A DNA stretch of 64,000 nucleotides, taken from the NCBI RefSeq assembly GCF_015245355.1, contig NZ_CP063311.1, forward strand, positions 889,313-953,312. Reading direction: 5' to 3'. The stretch comes from Anabaenopsis elenkinii CCIBt3563 (GTDB lineage Bacteria > Cyanobacteriota > Cyanobacteriia > Cyanobacteriales > Nostocaceae). Position numbers and translations under genes: made by a program. The notes under the pieces are model-generated. The model had not been told where the DNA came from. It did not search any database and saw only the letters and a program-made list of their open reading frames with translations. Positions 8,498 to 18,120 of the stretch are shown one piece after another (positions within the stretch are counted from its first letter, which is position 1; every line of letters begins with the position of its first letter).

Positions 8498-9070
8498 TTA
8501 GCTTTCGGGGGGAGGGGTAGTTTCAGGTGCTACAGGGACTTGGGGGGCTGGTTCAGTAGGCAAAACTGGCGAGATCATATTAGGATTAATCCCTGGAACT
8601 GGTACCATGGGAAAACTAGGCAAATTATTAAATGAGTCACTCGATAATGGAGACGGGCCTGGTATGATTCCCAAGGAAACGCGATCGCCACCCACTTGTC
8701 GCATCAAGTCTAAGATTGAAATTACGTCATTATAGGTGGCTGTGCGAGACGCATTTAACACCAAAGTTCCATTAGGGTTATCTGCGAGATATTTTCTTAA
8801 GTTTTGTACTAACTGATCTCGTTGTACAGGCTGCTTTTCTATGTAAAGATTACCTATAGCATCAAGAGTGATAATGCGAGTGGCATTCTCTGAGATGAGA
8901 CCAGTAGCCGTACTTGTACTAGCTTTAGGTAAATCAATATTAATCGCCTGTTGTCGAGTAAATTGCAAAGCCGCCAATAGAAAAAAGGTCAGAATGCAAA
9001 AAACGACATCAATTAAAGGAAGGATTTGAATTTGTGTTTCTTCAACTGGACTCTGTAGATTAATTTTCAT
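8498..9070 (-). CDS. exbD: ExbD/TolR family biopolymer transport protein
   Basis: ExbD-type subunit of a proton-driven inner-membrane motor that energises TonB-dependent outer-membrane uptake. The 190-residue protein has a short cytoplasmic N-terminus and one membrane helix near residues 16-38 containing the essential acidic residue in LPLIDVVF. The periplasmic domain follows (TGLISENATRIITLDAIGN...TLVLNASRTATYNDVISILDLMRQVG). The C-terminal 40 residues are Pro-rich and low complexity, longer than in standard ExbD. It is 38 bases downstream of exbB in the same operon. No tonB is visible nearby. Confidence 0.92.
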   Translation of the reverse strand: MKINLQSPVEETQIQILPLIDVVFCILTFFLLAALQFTRQQAINIDLPKASTSTATGLISENATRIITLDAIGNLYIEKQPVQRDQLVQNLRKYLADNPNGTLVLNASRTATYNDVISILDLMRQVGGDRVSLGIIPGPSPLSSDSFNNLPSFPMVPVPGINPNMISPVLPTEPAPQVPVAPETTPPPES

Positions 9071-9108
9071 ACCTGGGGGTGTAGAATTTTTGACTACATC
9101 TGAGAATC

Positions 9109-9852
9109 TTATGACTCAGCTGTTTGGGGGGGTTCAGGAGGTTCAGCAAACGGGTTTTTGTCTTTGCTGCTCCCAGGGGTATTACTGTCTTCTAAGGACT
9201 CGGTAACCATGAAAGAATGAATTTTTTCATAGTCAGGGGGAGACTGACGATATAGTAATTCCATCTCATTACCAGCTTTGCGAAAAATTTTCACCTGGTC
9301 TACTACAAAACTTTGAAATAGGCGATAAAAAACCAAACTGATAATGGCCACTATCAACCCAGCAGCGGTACTGATTAAAGATTCACCAATACCAGTAGTG
9401 ACACCAGCTGTAGATTCGGTTCCTAAATCACCAATGCGAATTGAACGTAGAGACTGGATTAAACCCAAAACAGTACCCAGCAATCCCAAAAGAGGAGATA
9501 GGGCGATGATAACTTCTAAGAGTTTCTCCCCCCGGCGCATCCCAGCTAATTCATCTTCTGCTGTGGACTCTAATGCTAATCTAAAGGTTTCCGGATCACT
9601 TTTGTGTAAGCTTAAGGGGGCATAAAGAAAACGTCCAATGGGTTGATGGCGAGCCCTTCTAGCAATATCCGCCGCTACTTCCCAACTATCTTTGGCACTA
9701 TTTAAGACACGATCTACAATTTGCTTTTCTTGGGTCAGGATTCGCAGCCAGAACCACAACCGCTCGAAAATCACACTGATAGACAGAATCGACAGCGCCA
9801 GCAAAGGCCACATAGCCGGGCCGCCCTTTTCAAACAAATCTAAAATATCCAC
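9109..9852 (-). CDS. exbB: MotA/TolQ/ExbB proton channel family protein
   Basis: Partner of the adjacent ExbD. The 247-residue protein has a first membrane helix near residues 13-32 and two more in the conserved MotA/TolQ/ExbB domain (about 110-135 and 150-178). Signature residues include SPLLGLLGTVLGLIQSL and GIGESLISTAAGLIVAI, where the Thr/Ser line the proton path. The C-terminal 30 residues are Pro/Ser-rich. Together the two genes supply a motor complex for siderophore, metal or other TonB-dependent transport. The promoter should lie in the 217-base divergent gap before the DUF1232 gene. Confidence 0.94.
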   Translation of the reverse strand: MDILDLFEKGGPAMWPLLALSILSISVIFERLWFWLRILTQEKQIVDRVLNSAKDSWEVAADIARRARHQPIGRFLYAPLSLHKSDPETFRLALESTAEDELAGMRRGEKLLEVIIALSPLLGLLGTVLGLIQSLRSIRIGDLGTESTAGVTTGIGESLISTAAGLIVAIISLVFYRLFQSFVVDQVKIFRKAGNEMELLYRQSPPDYEKIHSFMVTESLEDSNTPGSSKDKNPFAEPPEPPQTAES

Positions 9853-10069
9853 TGTTAGGTTTCCTCTTTCGATTTCAACAGCAACTATCCCAAAGCACTT
9901 TAATTCTCAAGATTAATGCATAATTACATATTCCTCTACAAAATCTTTCGGCAAATATTTAGCCCAGGAAAGTTACTGGCGTCTTCCATACTACATGGGA
10001 CGGTTATTCCTACCGGGAATGTATCTGAGAGTTTGTCAAAATTATGAATAATCACTGGAGGCACAAGAC

Positions 10070-10351
10070 ATGAAATTTCCAATCCAATTAGTATATACTT
10101 GGTATCGTAACTTACTTCGTAATCCTATTTATCGTTGGTGGGTGATTTTAGGAACACTGGTTTATATTCTCAGCCCTATAGATATTTCTCCCGACTTTAT
10201 ACCGATTCTCGGACAAATTGATGACTTTTTGCTTTTGTCTATAGTTTTTTCCGAGGTGTCTGGGTTATTACTCTCAGGTTTAAAGTCCCGTCAGGGTGCT
10301 GATCAACCTAGTACTCAAACTGTTGATGTTGATGCGGTGTCTGTGGAGTGA
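10070..10351 (+). CDS. DUF1232 (YkvA-like) small membrane protein
   Basis: 93-residue protein of the DUF1232/YkvA family. The diagnostic segment LVYILSPIDISPDFIPILGQIDD sits near residues 28-50 within a membrane-associated helix. A second hydrophobic segment (LLLSIVFSEVSGLLLSG) follows. Function of the family is unknown. A purine-rich Shine-Dalgarno (CTGGAGG) lies about 12 bases before the ATG. It is divergent from exbB and convergent with the GH15-like gene. Confidence 0.88.
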   Translation: MKFPIQLVYTWYRNLLRNPIYRWWVILGTLVYILSPIDISPDFIPILGQIDDFLLLSIVFSEVSGLLLSGLKSRQGADQPSTQTVDVDAVSVE

Positions 10352-10361
10352 AAAACTTCTA

Positions 10362-10405
10362 CCCCAAGGTACGCACAAGACAAATCTTGATGTGCGTCCC
10401 CTGGG
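10362..10405. terminator. Long hairpin between convergent DUF1232 and GH15-like genes
   Basis: ACGCACA (10371-10377) pairs with TGTGCGT (10391-10397). The flanks CCC...GGG extend the stem, and an inner AGA/TCT pairing closes it. It lies 10 bases after one stop and 13 before the other, so it probably ends transcription in both directions, although no clean T-run is present. Confidence 0.55.
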
Positions 10406-10418
10406 TGTGAATCTGGAT

Positions 10419-13400
10419 TTAAATATCTTTGACAAATTCTGTTAAGAATCTCAAGGCTTTCAATATATAACTCATACAATCTTGAGGAGAGGTATTATAA
10501 AAGTATTGCCAGGCTGAAGCTTTATCTTCATCATAGCGATCGCCTCGTTCAGGATGTTGTTCTAACCATGCTAACCGCACCGCATGGCCAATTAATACAT
10601 CTAAAACTATGTACTCCTCAATTTGTAAGTTGGGATTATTGGCGATGATTGTGGCTAATTCCATCAAGGCCTCAACATTAACTTGGCGGTATTCTGGAGC
10701 CTCAATTTTATTCAGTAAATGTTCAATTCTCAGGGCAAAGTTCTTTTCCCCGGCTGTCATTTCTGATAAAATTAACTCACTATCCAAGCGATTGCGACGC
10801 TCTAGTTTATCGCCAATCACAATTCCTTTACAATGTTTCATTAATAGCCAAACTTGCTGGAAAAAGTCTTTGGGGACTCGATTTAACGCCCCTTCACCTT
10901 GGCGAAATCTCCGCCAACCACCCGGGGGGACTGTGTTTGATTCTTTTCCCTTTGTCGGTAGCACTACCCAAGCAATATCACTTTCCTTTTGCTTGATGTG
11001 TAGTGATTCTTGTTGGCGTAATAACTTACTAATACCTGTGTAACCTCTTAATACTTGATGCAAGCGCATTTTCACTTCAAAGGGTGACAGTTCCATCAAG
11101 TGCTCGTAGGCTTCATCTTGAGTGACACCCAACTCTTGTGCTAATTCACTGGTAATTAACAAGATCAGATAGCCAACTCTCAGAGTTAGCAACCCTTTAA
11201 ACAGTTGAGGTTCCGATCGCATTAACACCCCAAGATAGATAATAATTTCTTGTGTGAGGACGCGATCACGGATATCTTCGCGACAGAAATTATTTATTTT
11301 CTCAGTAATTTCTCGGTGGGACATAGGTACTGTCATCAGTGATGACTGACTGTAAGCTCTACCCACAGCGATTTGCTTACCTCTAACTAAAATACTCGTG
11401 ACTGTATCTGATAAACCAATATCAACCATTTGTCGTAAACCAGCGGCGCGACGTACCACCGCCCAAATACCTAAATTCCCGGCTTTCGTGTAGACTTCAT
11501 CCAGTAAATCAGCCACCGTCACAGGGTGCTGTGGCCCGCCAAAACCGGTATCAAAACTCAATCCCTGCAAGCGAATTAAAGTTTGTAATAATTCGATTTG
11601 TTCATAGATATTTGACGATGAGCGCAAAGAAGCCAGCAAAAATTTTAAATTAGTCTCACACTCCATCTGAAATTCTTGAGTATTCCCTAACCGATCCCCG
11701 GGATGATAAGCCAGATAATAGCAAGGTGAAGCAGCATTTTGCATTGGTGATTGGGAGAAGTCTGCATCTGGGAGAAAATCAATCCTTTGCATCCCCGCTG
11801 TTAGCATCAGTTGATTGAGTCGTCCCAACTTGACCTTTACACCATTACACACACCATCTTTAAGTTCCTGCATCAGTTCCAATAAAGCCTGAGAACCGAT
11901 TTCTAACATAGTATGGGTTAACATTAAAGTTAAAGTAGGACGACCTAAATCAATCCAATAATCTCGAATATAAGCCAGTTCACTTCTGATTTGATCCAGT
12001 AAAAAATGATAATCAAGGGTTAAATAAAACTGTTGAGAATCTAAAAACGAAGGTAAAAATACAATTGTCTCCCCGTGAATCCGAAAAAATCGAGATGTGC
12101 TCAAACTCCGTAACCGCCGCACAGGACGACCAGTTAAACCCAGTTTATCATTGCGTCCAATTTGAGTATAAATAGCCGAAAGTTCCTCAGCTTTTCTGAC
12201 TTGAATTGGTTCTACTTGGTGGGGTGTTTGAGTCTCAATTCCATGAACTTCTAGTTTAGCTTGTAATTCCTCATCCTCAGCCAATAAAGCAATTTGTACT
12301 ACAGCCTCGCGTTTTTTACCTATACATAGATGTCTTCCTAATGGGTCAATATCGCCAATAGCGATTAATCCTTCATGTAATAGTTGACCGAGAAAATATA
12401 AACTTTGCGCCCAGACTAAGGGGATGTTTTCATTAGGTAAGCGAGTTTGACTGTGGGGGGTTAATTTTTCCGCTGCTACATTTTCCGCTGGGACATAATA
12501 CAATTCTGGTAATAAACCCACTCCATGACGTTCCATGAGTAATGACTGCAAACGTTCCTGGTAATCTTTAACTTGCTGACTGTCACCACGGAACAAACCA
12601 TCAAGAAATAAGTAAGTAAAAAATAATGGCCACTCGCATTCAATATGCTCAAATTGCTTCAGTTCCCAAGGTTCATAGTGTAAGCGTTGGCTATCTTCCA
12701 AAACCGTTTGGTGTCCATCCCGTAAGAAGCGTTTACAGCCATATTTTCCTTGGAGTTTACGAATAATATCATTAAATGTGCGATCGCGTAATTGCACATT
12801 TTCTACCGCAAAAGCAGGATAACTAATAATACTTAACAGTGCGCCATCTATTTCTTTAGAAGCCGATTCTCTAGGTAATAACGATTCTAAGGTAATTCGA
12901 GCGCGGGCGATTTCATCTGGTAGGACATGAATAACTGATGCTTCACCACCACGCACACCAAACAAATTTAGACCATTAATAGCTTCTAAAGCGGCCTTAG
13001 CCATACCGACAGAACTAGCATTGAGTTCAGCACTACCATGATTAATTTTATTACCTCGTTCCCAAATGCCATAATCTGGTGTCCGGTAAGCGCGTCCAAT
13101 GTAGTAAACCAGGTTTTGGATAAAATTTACTTCATCAATAGTGTAAATAATTTGCAATCCTGAAGCGGTCATTTGTGCCAGCATCAGTAAAAATATAGAT
13201 GTGGCATCAATTTGTAAGTGTCCCCATTCATCATCTCCAACCACAATGTCAGCGGTAGCTGTGTTGTATTTGGCGTGTAAGCCATCCAGGAGTGACTGAG
13301 TATGTTTAAATTTCTCGACTTTATGGGATTGACGCAACATCGCAAATAGTAGTCCCCGCATCAATTTCGTGACACTATGCTCTAGTTCATAGGTGCGTCC

Positions 13401-13622
13401 CTTGTCTTCGTCAGTCTTGCGATATGCCAGTGCTAAACCCCAAACTGCCAAAATACTGTAAACATTATCCCTTACCCAAGCATCTGTATAATCACCATGG
13501 GCGGTGATGGCTGTACTCGCAGGAAGTAAACCGGTAATTGGATTCTGACGCGCGAGGATGATTGTCTTGATTTGCTGGTAGTAATGTTCGAGTCGTGTTT
13601 GCAGTTCGGTGACTGTTTGCAT
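10419..13622 (-). CDS. Large GH15 / phosphorylase-kinase alpha-beta-like protein
   Basis: About 1067-residue protein related to the regulatory alpha/beta subunits of eukaryotic phosphorylase kinase, whose N-terminus is a glucoamylase-like (GH15) alpha/alpha-barrel. Seen: NPITGLLPAS...HGDYTDAWVRDNVYSILAVWGLAL near residues 25-65, DEWGHLQIDATSIFLLMLAQM, DYGIWERGNK, SVGMAKAALEAI, LHYEPWELKQFEHIECEWPLFF, and a long C-terminal helical region (FEVKMRLHQVLRGYT). I start it at the ATG at 13622 (MQTVTELQTRLEHYY); the upstream in-frame extension is Pro/Ser-rich and without family support. Such proteins are widespread in cyanobacteria; substrate is unproven, perhaps glycogen-related. Confidence 0.85.
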   Translation of the reverse strand: MQTVTELQTRLEHYYQQIKTIILARQNPITGLLPASTAITAHGDYTDAWVRDNVYSILAVWGLALAYRKTDEDKGRTYELEHSVTKLMRGLLFAMLRQSHKVEKFKHTQSLLDGLHAKYNTATADIVVGDDEWGHLQIDATSIFLLMLAQMTASGLQIIYTIDEVNFIQNLVYYIGRAYRTPDYGIWERGNKINHGSAELNASSVGMAKAALEAINGLNLFGVRGGEASVIHVLPDEIARARITLESLLPRESASKEIDGALLSIISYPAFAVENVQLRDRTFNDIIRKLQGKYGCKRFLRDGHQTVLEDSQRLHYEPWELKQFEHIECEWPLFFTYLFLDGLFRGDSQQVKDYQERLQSLLMERHGVGLLPELYYVPAENVAAEKLTPHSQTRLPNENIPLVWAQSLYFLGQLLHEGLIAIGDIDPLGRHLCIGKKREAVVQIALLAEDEELQAKLEVHGIETQTPHQVEPIQVRKAEELSAIYTQIGRNDKLGLTGRPVRRLRSLSTSRFFRIHGETIVFLPSFLDSQQFYLTLDYHFLLDQIRSELAYIRDYWIDLGRPTLTLMLTHTMLEIGSQALLELMQELKDGVCNGVKVKLGRLNQLMLTAGMQRIDFLPDADFSQSPMQNAASPCYYLAYHPGDRLGNTQEFQMECETNLKFLLASLRSSSNIYEQIELLQTLIRLQGLSFDTGFGGPQHPVTVADLLDEVYTKAGNLGIWAVVRRAAGLRQMVDIGLSDTVTSILVRGKQIAVGRAYSQSSLMTVPMSHREITEKINNFCREDIRDRVLTQEIIIYLGVLMRSEPQLFKGLLTLRVGYLILLITSELAQELGVTQDEAYEHLMELSPFEVKMRLHQVLRGYTGISKLLRQQESLHIKQKESDIAWVVLPTKGKESNTVPPGGWRRFRQGEGALNRVPKDFFQQVWLLMKHCKGIVIGDKLERRNRLDSELILSEMTAGEKNFALRIEHLLNKIEAPEYRQVNVEALMELATIIANNPNLQIEEYIVLDVLIGHAVRLAWLEQHPERGDRYDEDKASAWQYFYNTSPQDCMSYILKALRFLTEFVKDI

Positions 13623-13766
13623 AATCTTAATTGTGGGAAACTGGGGGGGTGAGAATCTGTGGACTGACTTGTATCGGTAAGAGGAGAGCAATTAACCACA
13701 GATGGAAACAGACGAACACAGATGGGTATGTCATGATTGACAGATTTTGTAGATAAGCCTTCTGGT

Positions 13767-14750
13767 TTAGTGAGGATATTGGTGAGAAACAAAGGGTATT
13801 TTGACTACTTCACCTTGCGTTTCTCCTATCTGGACTTTTAAGCCAATTCCACCAGCTTTACTGCGAATATAACCTAGTCCAAAGTAACCATTGACTGTTT
13901 CAGTATAACTGGTAAGTTTACCAACTTTTTCATCGCCAATGGTGATCGCACTCCCCACTGATGCAGGTGCATTTAGACGTATGCCCCAGAGGTGCTGTTT
14001 TACACCTTTATATGTGTTGAGCCTAGCGATGGTTTCTTGACCGATGTAGCAACCCTTGTTAAAGGAAATTGTCTGCCATAAGCCAACTTCTAGGGGGTTA
14101 TAATCATCTGTTAGTTCTGCGTCTGGGGCTGGTCTACCCTGTAAAATACGTAAGGTCTCCCAGTGGCGATCGCTCAATTCTACCGCCCCTAGTGCTAAAA
14201 TCTGCTGCCATATTTTTTCTTTCTGTGCTGCTGGTATGATAATTGTATATCCCGGTGTAGCCAAGCCACTACCCACGGCAATCATCACACCGTTAACCAG
14301 TTGATGATTACCATAGGCTTGACCAATAATTGCACCAGCACCCAGCTGTTCTACAATGGTATGACTCTGGGCACCCATGAGGCTCAAGGTTGATGTTTCA
14401 TCTGTGACATCTGTCAATTGCACTTGATCAGCAAAAAAGATATACCGGTCTAGCCATTGCATCAGTAACTCCCGACGGCTAGGGGAGGTCAGTAACAGCA
14501 CTGCATCCTCTAAAATGTATGCACTTACCAGGTCAATGGTGCGAGCTGTGGAAGATACCATCACAGTATCACAGCCCTGTCCTGGCTTGAGGCTTTGAAA
14601 GTCGTTAGTGCTTTGATTATGTAAAAACCGGATTCGGTCATCATCAGAAACACGTATACGTCCCCAGTGGGAGCGATCGCATACAGCAACCCCTTCTGTT
14701 GCGGCTTGAATGGCTGCTGTGTCTTGAGCGTCAGTTGCAGATGTTGACAT
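13767..14750 (-). CDS. ygfZ: YgfZ/GcvT-like folate-binding protein
   Basis: Folate-binding protein of the YgfZ/IbaG57-type GcvT-like family, linked to repair or maturation of Fe-S enzymes. The 327-residue protein has the GcvT fold with FLHNQSTNDFQSL near residue 44, the family signature KGCYIGQETIARLNTYKGV near residues 228-246 containing the conserved cysteine, and a C-terminal barrel (GLGYIRSKA). The conserved KGCYxGQE motif distinguishes it from the glycine cleavage T-protein, and no gcv genes are near. The ATG at 14750 leaves a 47-base gap to the upstream trmB stop on the same strand, so the two may be cotranscribed. Confidence 0.9.
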   Translation of the reverse strand: MSTSATDAQDTAAIQAATEGVAVCDRSHWGRIRVSDDDRIRFLHNQSTNDFQSLKPGQGCDTVMVSSTARTIDLVSAYILEDAVLLLTSPSRRELLMQWLDRYIFFADQVQLTDVTDETSTLSLMGAQSHTIVEQLGAGAIIGQAYGNHQLVNGVMIAVGSGLATPGYTIIIPAAQKEKIWQQILALGAVELSDRHWETLRILQGRPAPDAELTDDYNPLEVGLWQTISFNKGCYIGQETIARLNTYKGVKQHLWGIRLNAPASVGSAITIGDEKVGKLTSYTETVNGYFGLGYIRSKAGGIGLKVQIGETQGEVVKIPFVSHQYPH

Positions 14751-14797
14751 GGTGATGAAGAGTTGCCCTGTTTTACAGTTATTAGGCTTACATTGAA

Positions 14798-15445
14798 TTA
14801 GGTTACTACAATTTTTCTCACAAATGCAGCTCTATATACGGATTCACCTTTGTTTTGAGTCGCTATTTCCCTTTCTGTGGGTACTGGTAAAGGGTTTTGT
14901 GTTAACCATTCTTCTGTACCAAGTCTCTCAAAGGCGGGATTTTCAGCAAACAGATCGCGCATTTGACTGGCGACAAACTCAACATCTGACTGCAAAAACA
15001 CAACCCCCCCAACGGTCAGATAATCAGCTAATTCAGCCACTAATTCCGGTTGTACTACCCGGCGTTTAGCATGGCGGCTTTTAAACCAAGGGTCGGGAAA
15101 TTGAATCGTTACACGCTGTAAAGTTCCCGGAGTCAGGGAGGATAACAGCGATCGCAATGAGTTATTGACATTGCAAAATAAATAATGGAGATTAGTTAAA
15201 CCCAACTCACATACTAGTCGGTTGGCTTCCACTACCAAAGGTTCTCGAATTTCCAAACCTAGAAAATTCCAGTTGGTTTCTATCTGTGCCATTTGCAACA
15301 AAAATCTCCCCCTGGCGCAGCCAATATCTAAATGTAATCTTTGGTTTTGCTGTGTATAAACCTTTTCCCATTCTATCGGATTCGCTGGACTTTGATACTT
15401 TCTCGCCAGTGGGTTCACGTGTTGTCGGACTCTGACTACTGCCAA
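14798..15445 (-). CDS. trmB: tRNA (guanine-N7-)-methyltransferase
   Basis: TrmB makes m7G46 in the variable loop of tRNAs using S-adenosylmethionine. The 215-residue Rossmann-fold protein has motif I HLDIGCARGRFL near residue 39, FLGLEIREPLV, RVTIQFPDPWFKSRHAKRRVV (the family signature with catalytic Asp and the basic tRNA-binding stretch), and a C-terminal EREIATQNKGESVYRAAF motif. Length matches the family. It lies upstream of ygfZ on the same strand. Confidence 0.96.
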   Translation of the reverse strand: MAVVRVRQHVNPLARKYQSPANPIEWEKVYTQQNQRLHLDIGCARGRFLLQMAQIETNWNFLGLEIREPLVVEANRLVCELGLTNLHYLFCNVNNSLRSLLSSLTPGTLQRVTIQFPDPWFKSRHAKRRVVQPELVAELADYLTVGGVVFLQSDVEFVASQMRDLFAENPAFERLGTEEWLTQNPLPVPTEREIATQNKGESVYRAAFVRKIVVT

Positions 15446-15788
15446 AATTAATACTCCTTTTATTACTTACCAACTTTATTTTAATATAATCAATCTTCTA
15501 TTCCCCACAATTTTGACATCCCGGTCTTTTCAACTATTAGATAACTCGATAATCATCAATTTATATTTCAGTAAATTTATCTATCTTAACTGGTTTCACA
15601 AATTAGAAAATATCTGTACTTATGATTGTCTTAGTCAGCTATAGGAAATACTGAATTAAGCATAGATATGATTGTCAAGAGATAGGAAAACGTTACAAAT
15701 TATCACTTATAATAGGTTCTACCAGCAATGGTTATACTTTTTATAAAAGACTTTTTGTAGCTAGTTTTTAAGATTATCCTCCAAATCA
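15446..15788. other. AT-rich intergenic region between trmB and the phosphoesterase gene
   Basis: 343 bases of strongly AT-rich DNA between divergent genes, so it should contain both promoters. The decamer TATGATTGTC occurs twice in direct orientation (15621-15630 and 15667-15676). No open frame, tRNA or terminator was seen. Confidence 0.5.
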
Positions 15789-16889
15789 ATGGCTTTAAAT
15801 TTTCGCTTTGCGGTAGTTAGCGACCTGCATATTACTCTTCCTCATACTATCTGGGATCATCCCGGCCGATTTCATCTGGTGGAGGTGAGTATCCCTGCTT
15901 TTGAAAGCGCAATAGAACACTTAACGCAACTTAATTTAGATTTTCTCTTGCTACCAGGAGATTTAACTCAGCACAGTGAACCGGAAAATCATATCTGGTT
16001 GCAAGAGCGATTAGGGAAGCTACCTTTTCCCAGCTATGTTGTTCCTGGTAATCATGATGTTCCTGTGGTTATGGCCAATGGGCAATCAATTGGGTTTGCT
16101 GATTTTCCCCAATATTACCGCAAGTTTGGCTACGAAAATTCTCAGCAACTTTACTATACACAGCAACTCTTACCAGGAGTGCGACTGATTGGACTCAATT
16201 CTAACTTTTTTAATGAACAGGGTGAGCAAGTAGGGCGTTTAGATACCCAACAACTGATATGGTTAGAAGAGGTACTCACAGCCGCAGGTAATGAATTAGT
16301 CTTGGTGATGGTACATCATAATGTGATTGAGCATCTACCGGAACAATCGCGCCATCCCATAGGTAAGCGGTATATTTTACAAAATTCTGAGGAATTATTA
16401 AATATTCTGCGTAATTATGGCGTTAAGTTAGTATTTACAGGACATTTACATATTCAGGATGTTGCTTATTCCCAAGGCGTTTATGATATTACCACTGGTT
16501 CCCTAGTGAGTTATCCTCACCCGTATCGGGTTTTCCAGTTTCAACAGGATAACTACGGTAGAGAGTGGTTGCAAGTACAATCATACCGAATAGAAACAGT
16601 ACCTGAGTTCCCCCATCTGCAACATTTATCACGTCAGTGGATGGGCGATCGCTCTTTCCCATTCTTGCTCAAGTTATTAACTCAGCACCCATTGAACCTA
16701 CCATTGACAGTAGCAGAGAAAATAGCCCCTGATCTGCGGGAGTTTTGGGCTAATGTTGCCGATGGAGACGCTTTATTAGACTATCCGCAATTTCCCTTAG
16801 AAGTGCGTCGCCATCTTCAGAGTTATGGTGCGATGGCCAGTGGTATTCCTACCCTAATTGATAACCACAGCACACTCCTATTAGGGTAG
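15789..16889 (+). CDS. Calcineurin-like metallophosphoesterase
   Basis: 366-residue dimetal phosphoesterase. All five motifs are visible: DLHI near the N-terminus (VVSDLHITL), GDL (LLLPGDLTQ), GNHD (VVPGNHDVP), the single His in MVHHNVIEH, and GHLH (FTGHLHIQD). The pattern resembles the class III cyclic-nucleotide phosphodiesterase-like (CpdA/Icc) branch, so a nucleotide or phospholipid substrate is possible, but not shown. The C-terminal 90 residues form a helical extension of unknown role. The stop lies one base from the stop of the convergent FIST gene. Confidence 0.9.
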   Translation: MALNFRFAVVSDLHITLPHTIWDHPGRFHLVEVSIPAFESAIEHLTQLNLDFLLLPGDLTQHSEPENHIWLQERLGKLPFPSYVVPGNHDVPVVMANGQSIGFADFPQYYRKFGYENSQQLYYTQQLLPGVRLIGLNSNFFNEQGEQVGRLDTQQLIWLEEVLTAAGNELVLVMVHHNVIEHLPEQSRHPIGKRYILQNSEELLNILRNYGVKLVFTGHLHIQDVAYSQGVYDITTGSLVSYPHPYRVFQFQQDNYGREWLQVQSYRIETVPEFPHLQHLSRQWMGDRSFPFLLKLLTQHPLNLPLTVAEKIAPDLREFWANVADGDALLDYPQFPLEVRRHLQSYGAMASGIPTLIDNHSTLLLG

Positions 16890-16890
16890 G

Positions 16891-18120
16891 TTAACTAATC
16901 ATCGGGCGACAAATTGCAAAAACTGAGGTATACCCATGTACAAATGTATTCCCACCAACAGGCCCTATTTCCCCATTGCAGAAAAAGCCACCTATAGGTA
17001 CATCATGAATGTAGCGGTTAAATAACTCCGAATCAAAATTGGACTGGCCGTAAAGACCTTGACCACGACCCAGACAGGAAAATATAAAAGCTGCTGCCGG
17101 TGGGGAAAATTGTTGCTTTTGATACCCCTGTAGGAGTAGTTCTAAGTCTTGAGCGGAGGCTTGGGCATCACGCAGTTGGAATTGTAGGCGTTGACCAGGG
17201 CGGATGACATCGCCAATGGCGATCGCCCCGGCAGATGGATCTACCCCCAAGATGCTGCGAATTAAAAAATCTCCCTGTTGTAAAGACAGCTTAAACTGAT
17301 CCATCACTAGACCCACAAACAGAGAACGCTGTGCCAGTATCCGCTCTTCTTCACTCAGGCTAGCAATCAAATCTCGTAAAACCATCAGCGGCACTTTGTC
17401 ATCTAGTTCCAAAATGATATTACGTTCAGCCTTTGTGACTTGCATCGGTTGGCCGATAGGTCGGCATCCTTGAGCTACAATAGTATCTAACACCACATTA
17501 CCACTCAAAGCCAAGCCTACCGTTCCCTCACGGTACAGACGTTGATGTATCCCCTGGCCATCATGACTACAAAACAGAGATATCTGACTACTACCACCCC
17601 CAGAGCTAGCCTGTCCCCCTACTATTACCGAACCCGGGTAGGCAAAATCTAACCCCTGCAATAAATCATTAATTCTTGAAGAAAAGGCACTAGACAGTAA
17701 AATAAATTGGGGGCTAGGAGATGGTTGCACACCAATTAAATCTATCCAAGCATCTGGTGAACTATCCAAGTCAGGTAATTCTTCTCCCCGCACATGAAAA
17801 ACTTCCACATTCACCCCTGGTAGATACCCCAAGGTAAGACTAATAGCAGCTTCTCCCTCTAACTCTTGGGGTTTACCTGTGGCTGTAGTCCCAATTACCC
17901 CCAGACCACTACAGCCAATCATGACAGGTACTGAAAGTTTTTCGGACAACAGCGGTAAAACTCGGGAATACTCACTCGCAAAAGCAGACGAAATGAATAC
18001 CACCCCTAAATCAGCAGGTTCTGTTAATGACGATACAGCCTGTTCTACTACATCTGTAATCGCTGCTTCTAAAGAAGGACGGGTTGATAGGGCATTTGCC
18101 CACTGCATTTGCTCTGCCAT
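16891..18120 (-). CDS. FIST domain sensory protein
   Basis: 409-residue protein with an N-terminal FIST domain (about 30-215; VVFISSAFASEYSRVLPLL, MIGCSGLGVIG, ISLTLGYLPGVNVEVFHV) and a FIST_C domain (about 225-390; DQFKLSLQQGDFLIRSILGVD, FIFSCLGRGQGLYG, IGGFFCNGEIGPVGGNTFVHGYTSVFAI). FIST domains are proposed ligand sensors, perhaps for amino acids, often coupled to signalling proteins. Here no output domain is fused and no kinase is adjacent. A second in-frame ATG four codons in (18108) may be the true start, since homologues begin with MQWxNALSTRPSLEAA. Confidence 0.88.
   Translation of the reverse strand: MAEQMQWANALSTRPSLEAAITDVVEQAVSSLTEPADLGVVFISSAFASEYSRVLPLLSEKLSVPVMIGCSGLGVIGTTATGKPQELEGEAAISLTLGYLPGVNVEVFHVRGEELPDLDSSPDAWIDLIGVQPSPSPQFILLSSAFSSRINDLLQGLDFAYPGSVIVGGQASSGGGSSQISLFCSHDGQGIHQRLYREGTVGLALSGNVVLDTIVAQGCRPIGQPMQVTKAERNIILELDDKVPLMVLRDLIASLSEEERILAQRSLFVGLVMDQFKLSLQQGDFLIRSILGVDPSAGAIAIGDVIRPGQRLQFQLRDAQASAQDLELLLQGYQKQQFSPPAAAFIFSCLGRGQGLYGQSNFDSELFNRYIHDVPIGGFFCNGEIGPVGGNTFVHGYTSVFAICRPMIS

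Noticed and set aside
10609..11043. 144-codon plus-strand open frame
   Set aside because: Antisense to the GH15-like gene, Ser/Leu-rich, no family pattern.
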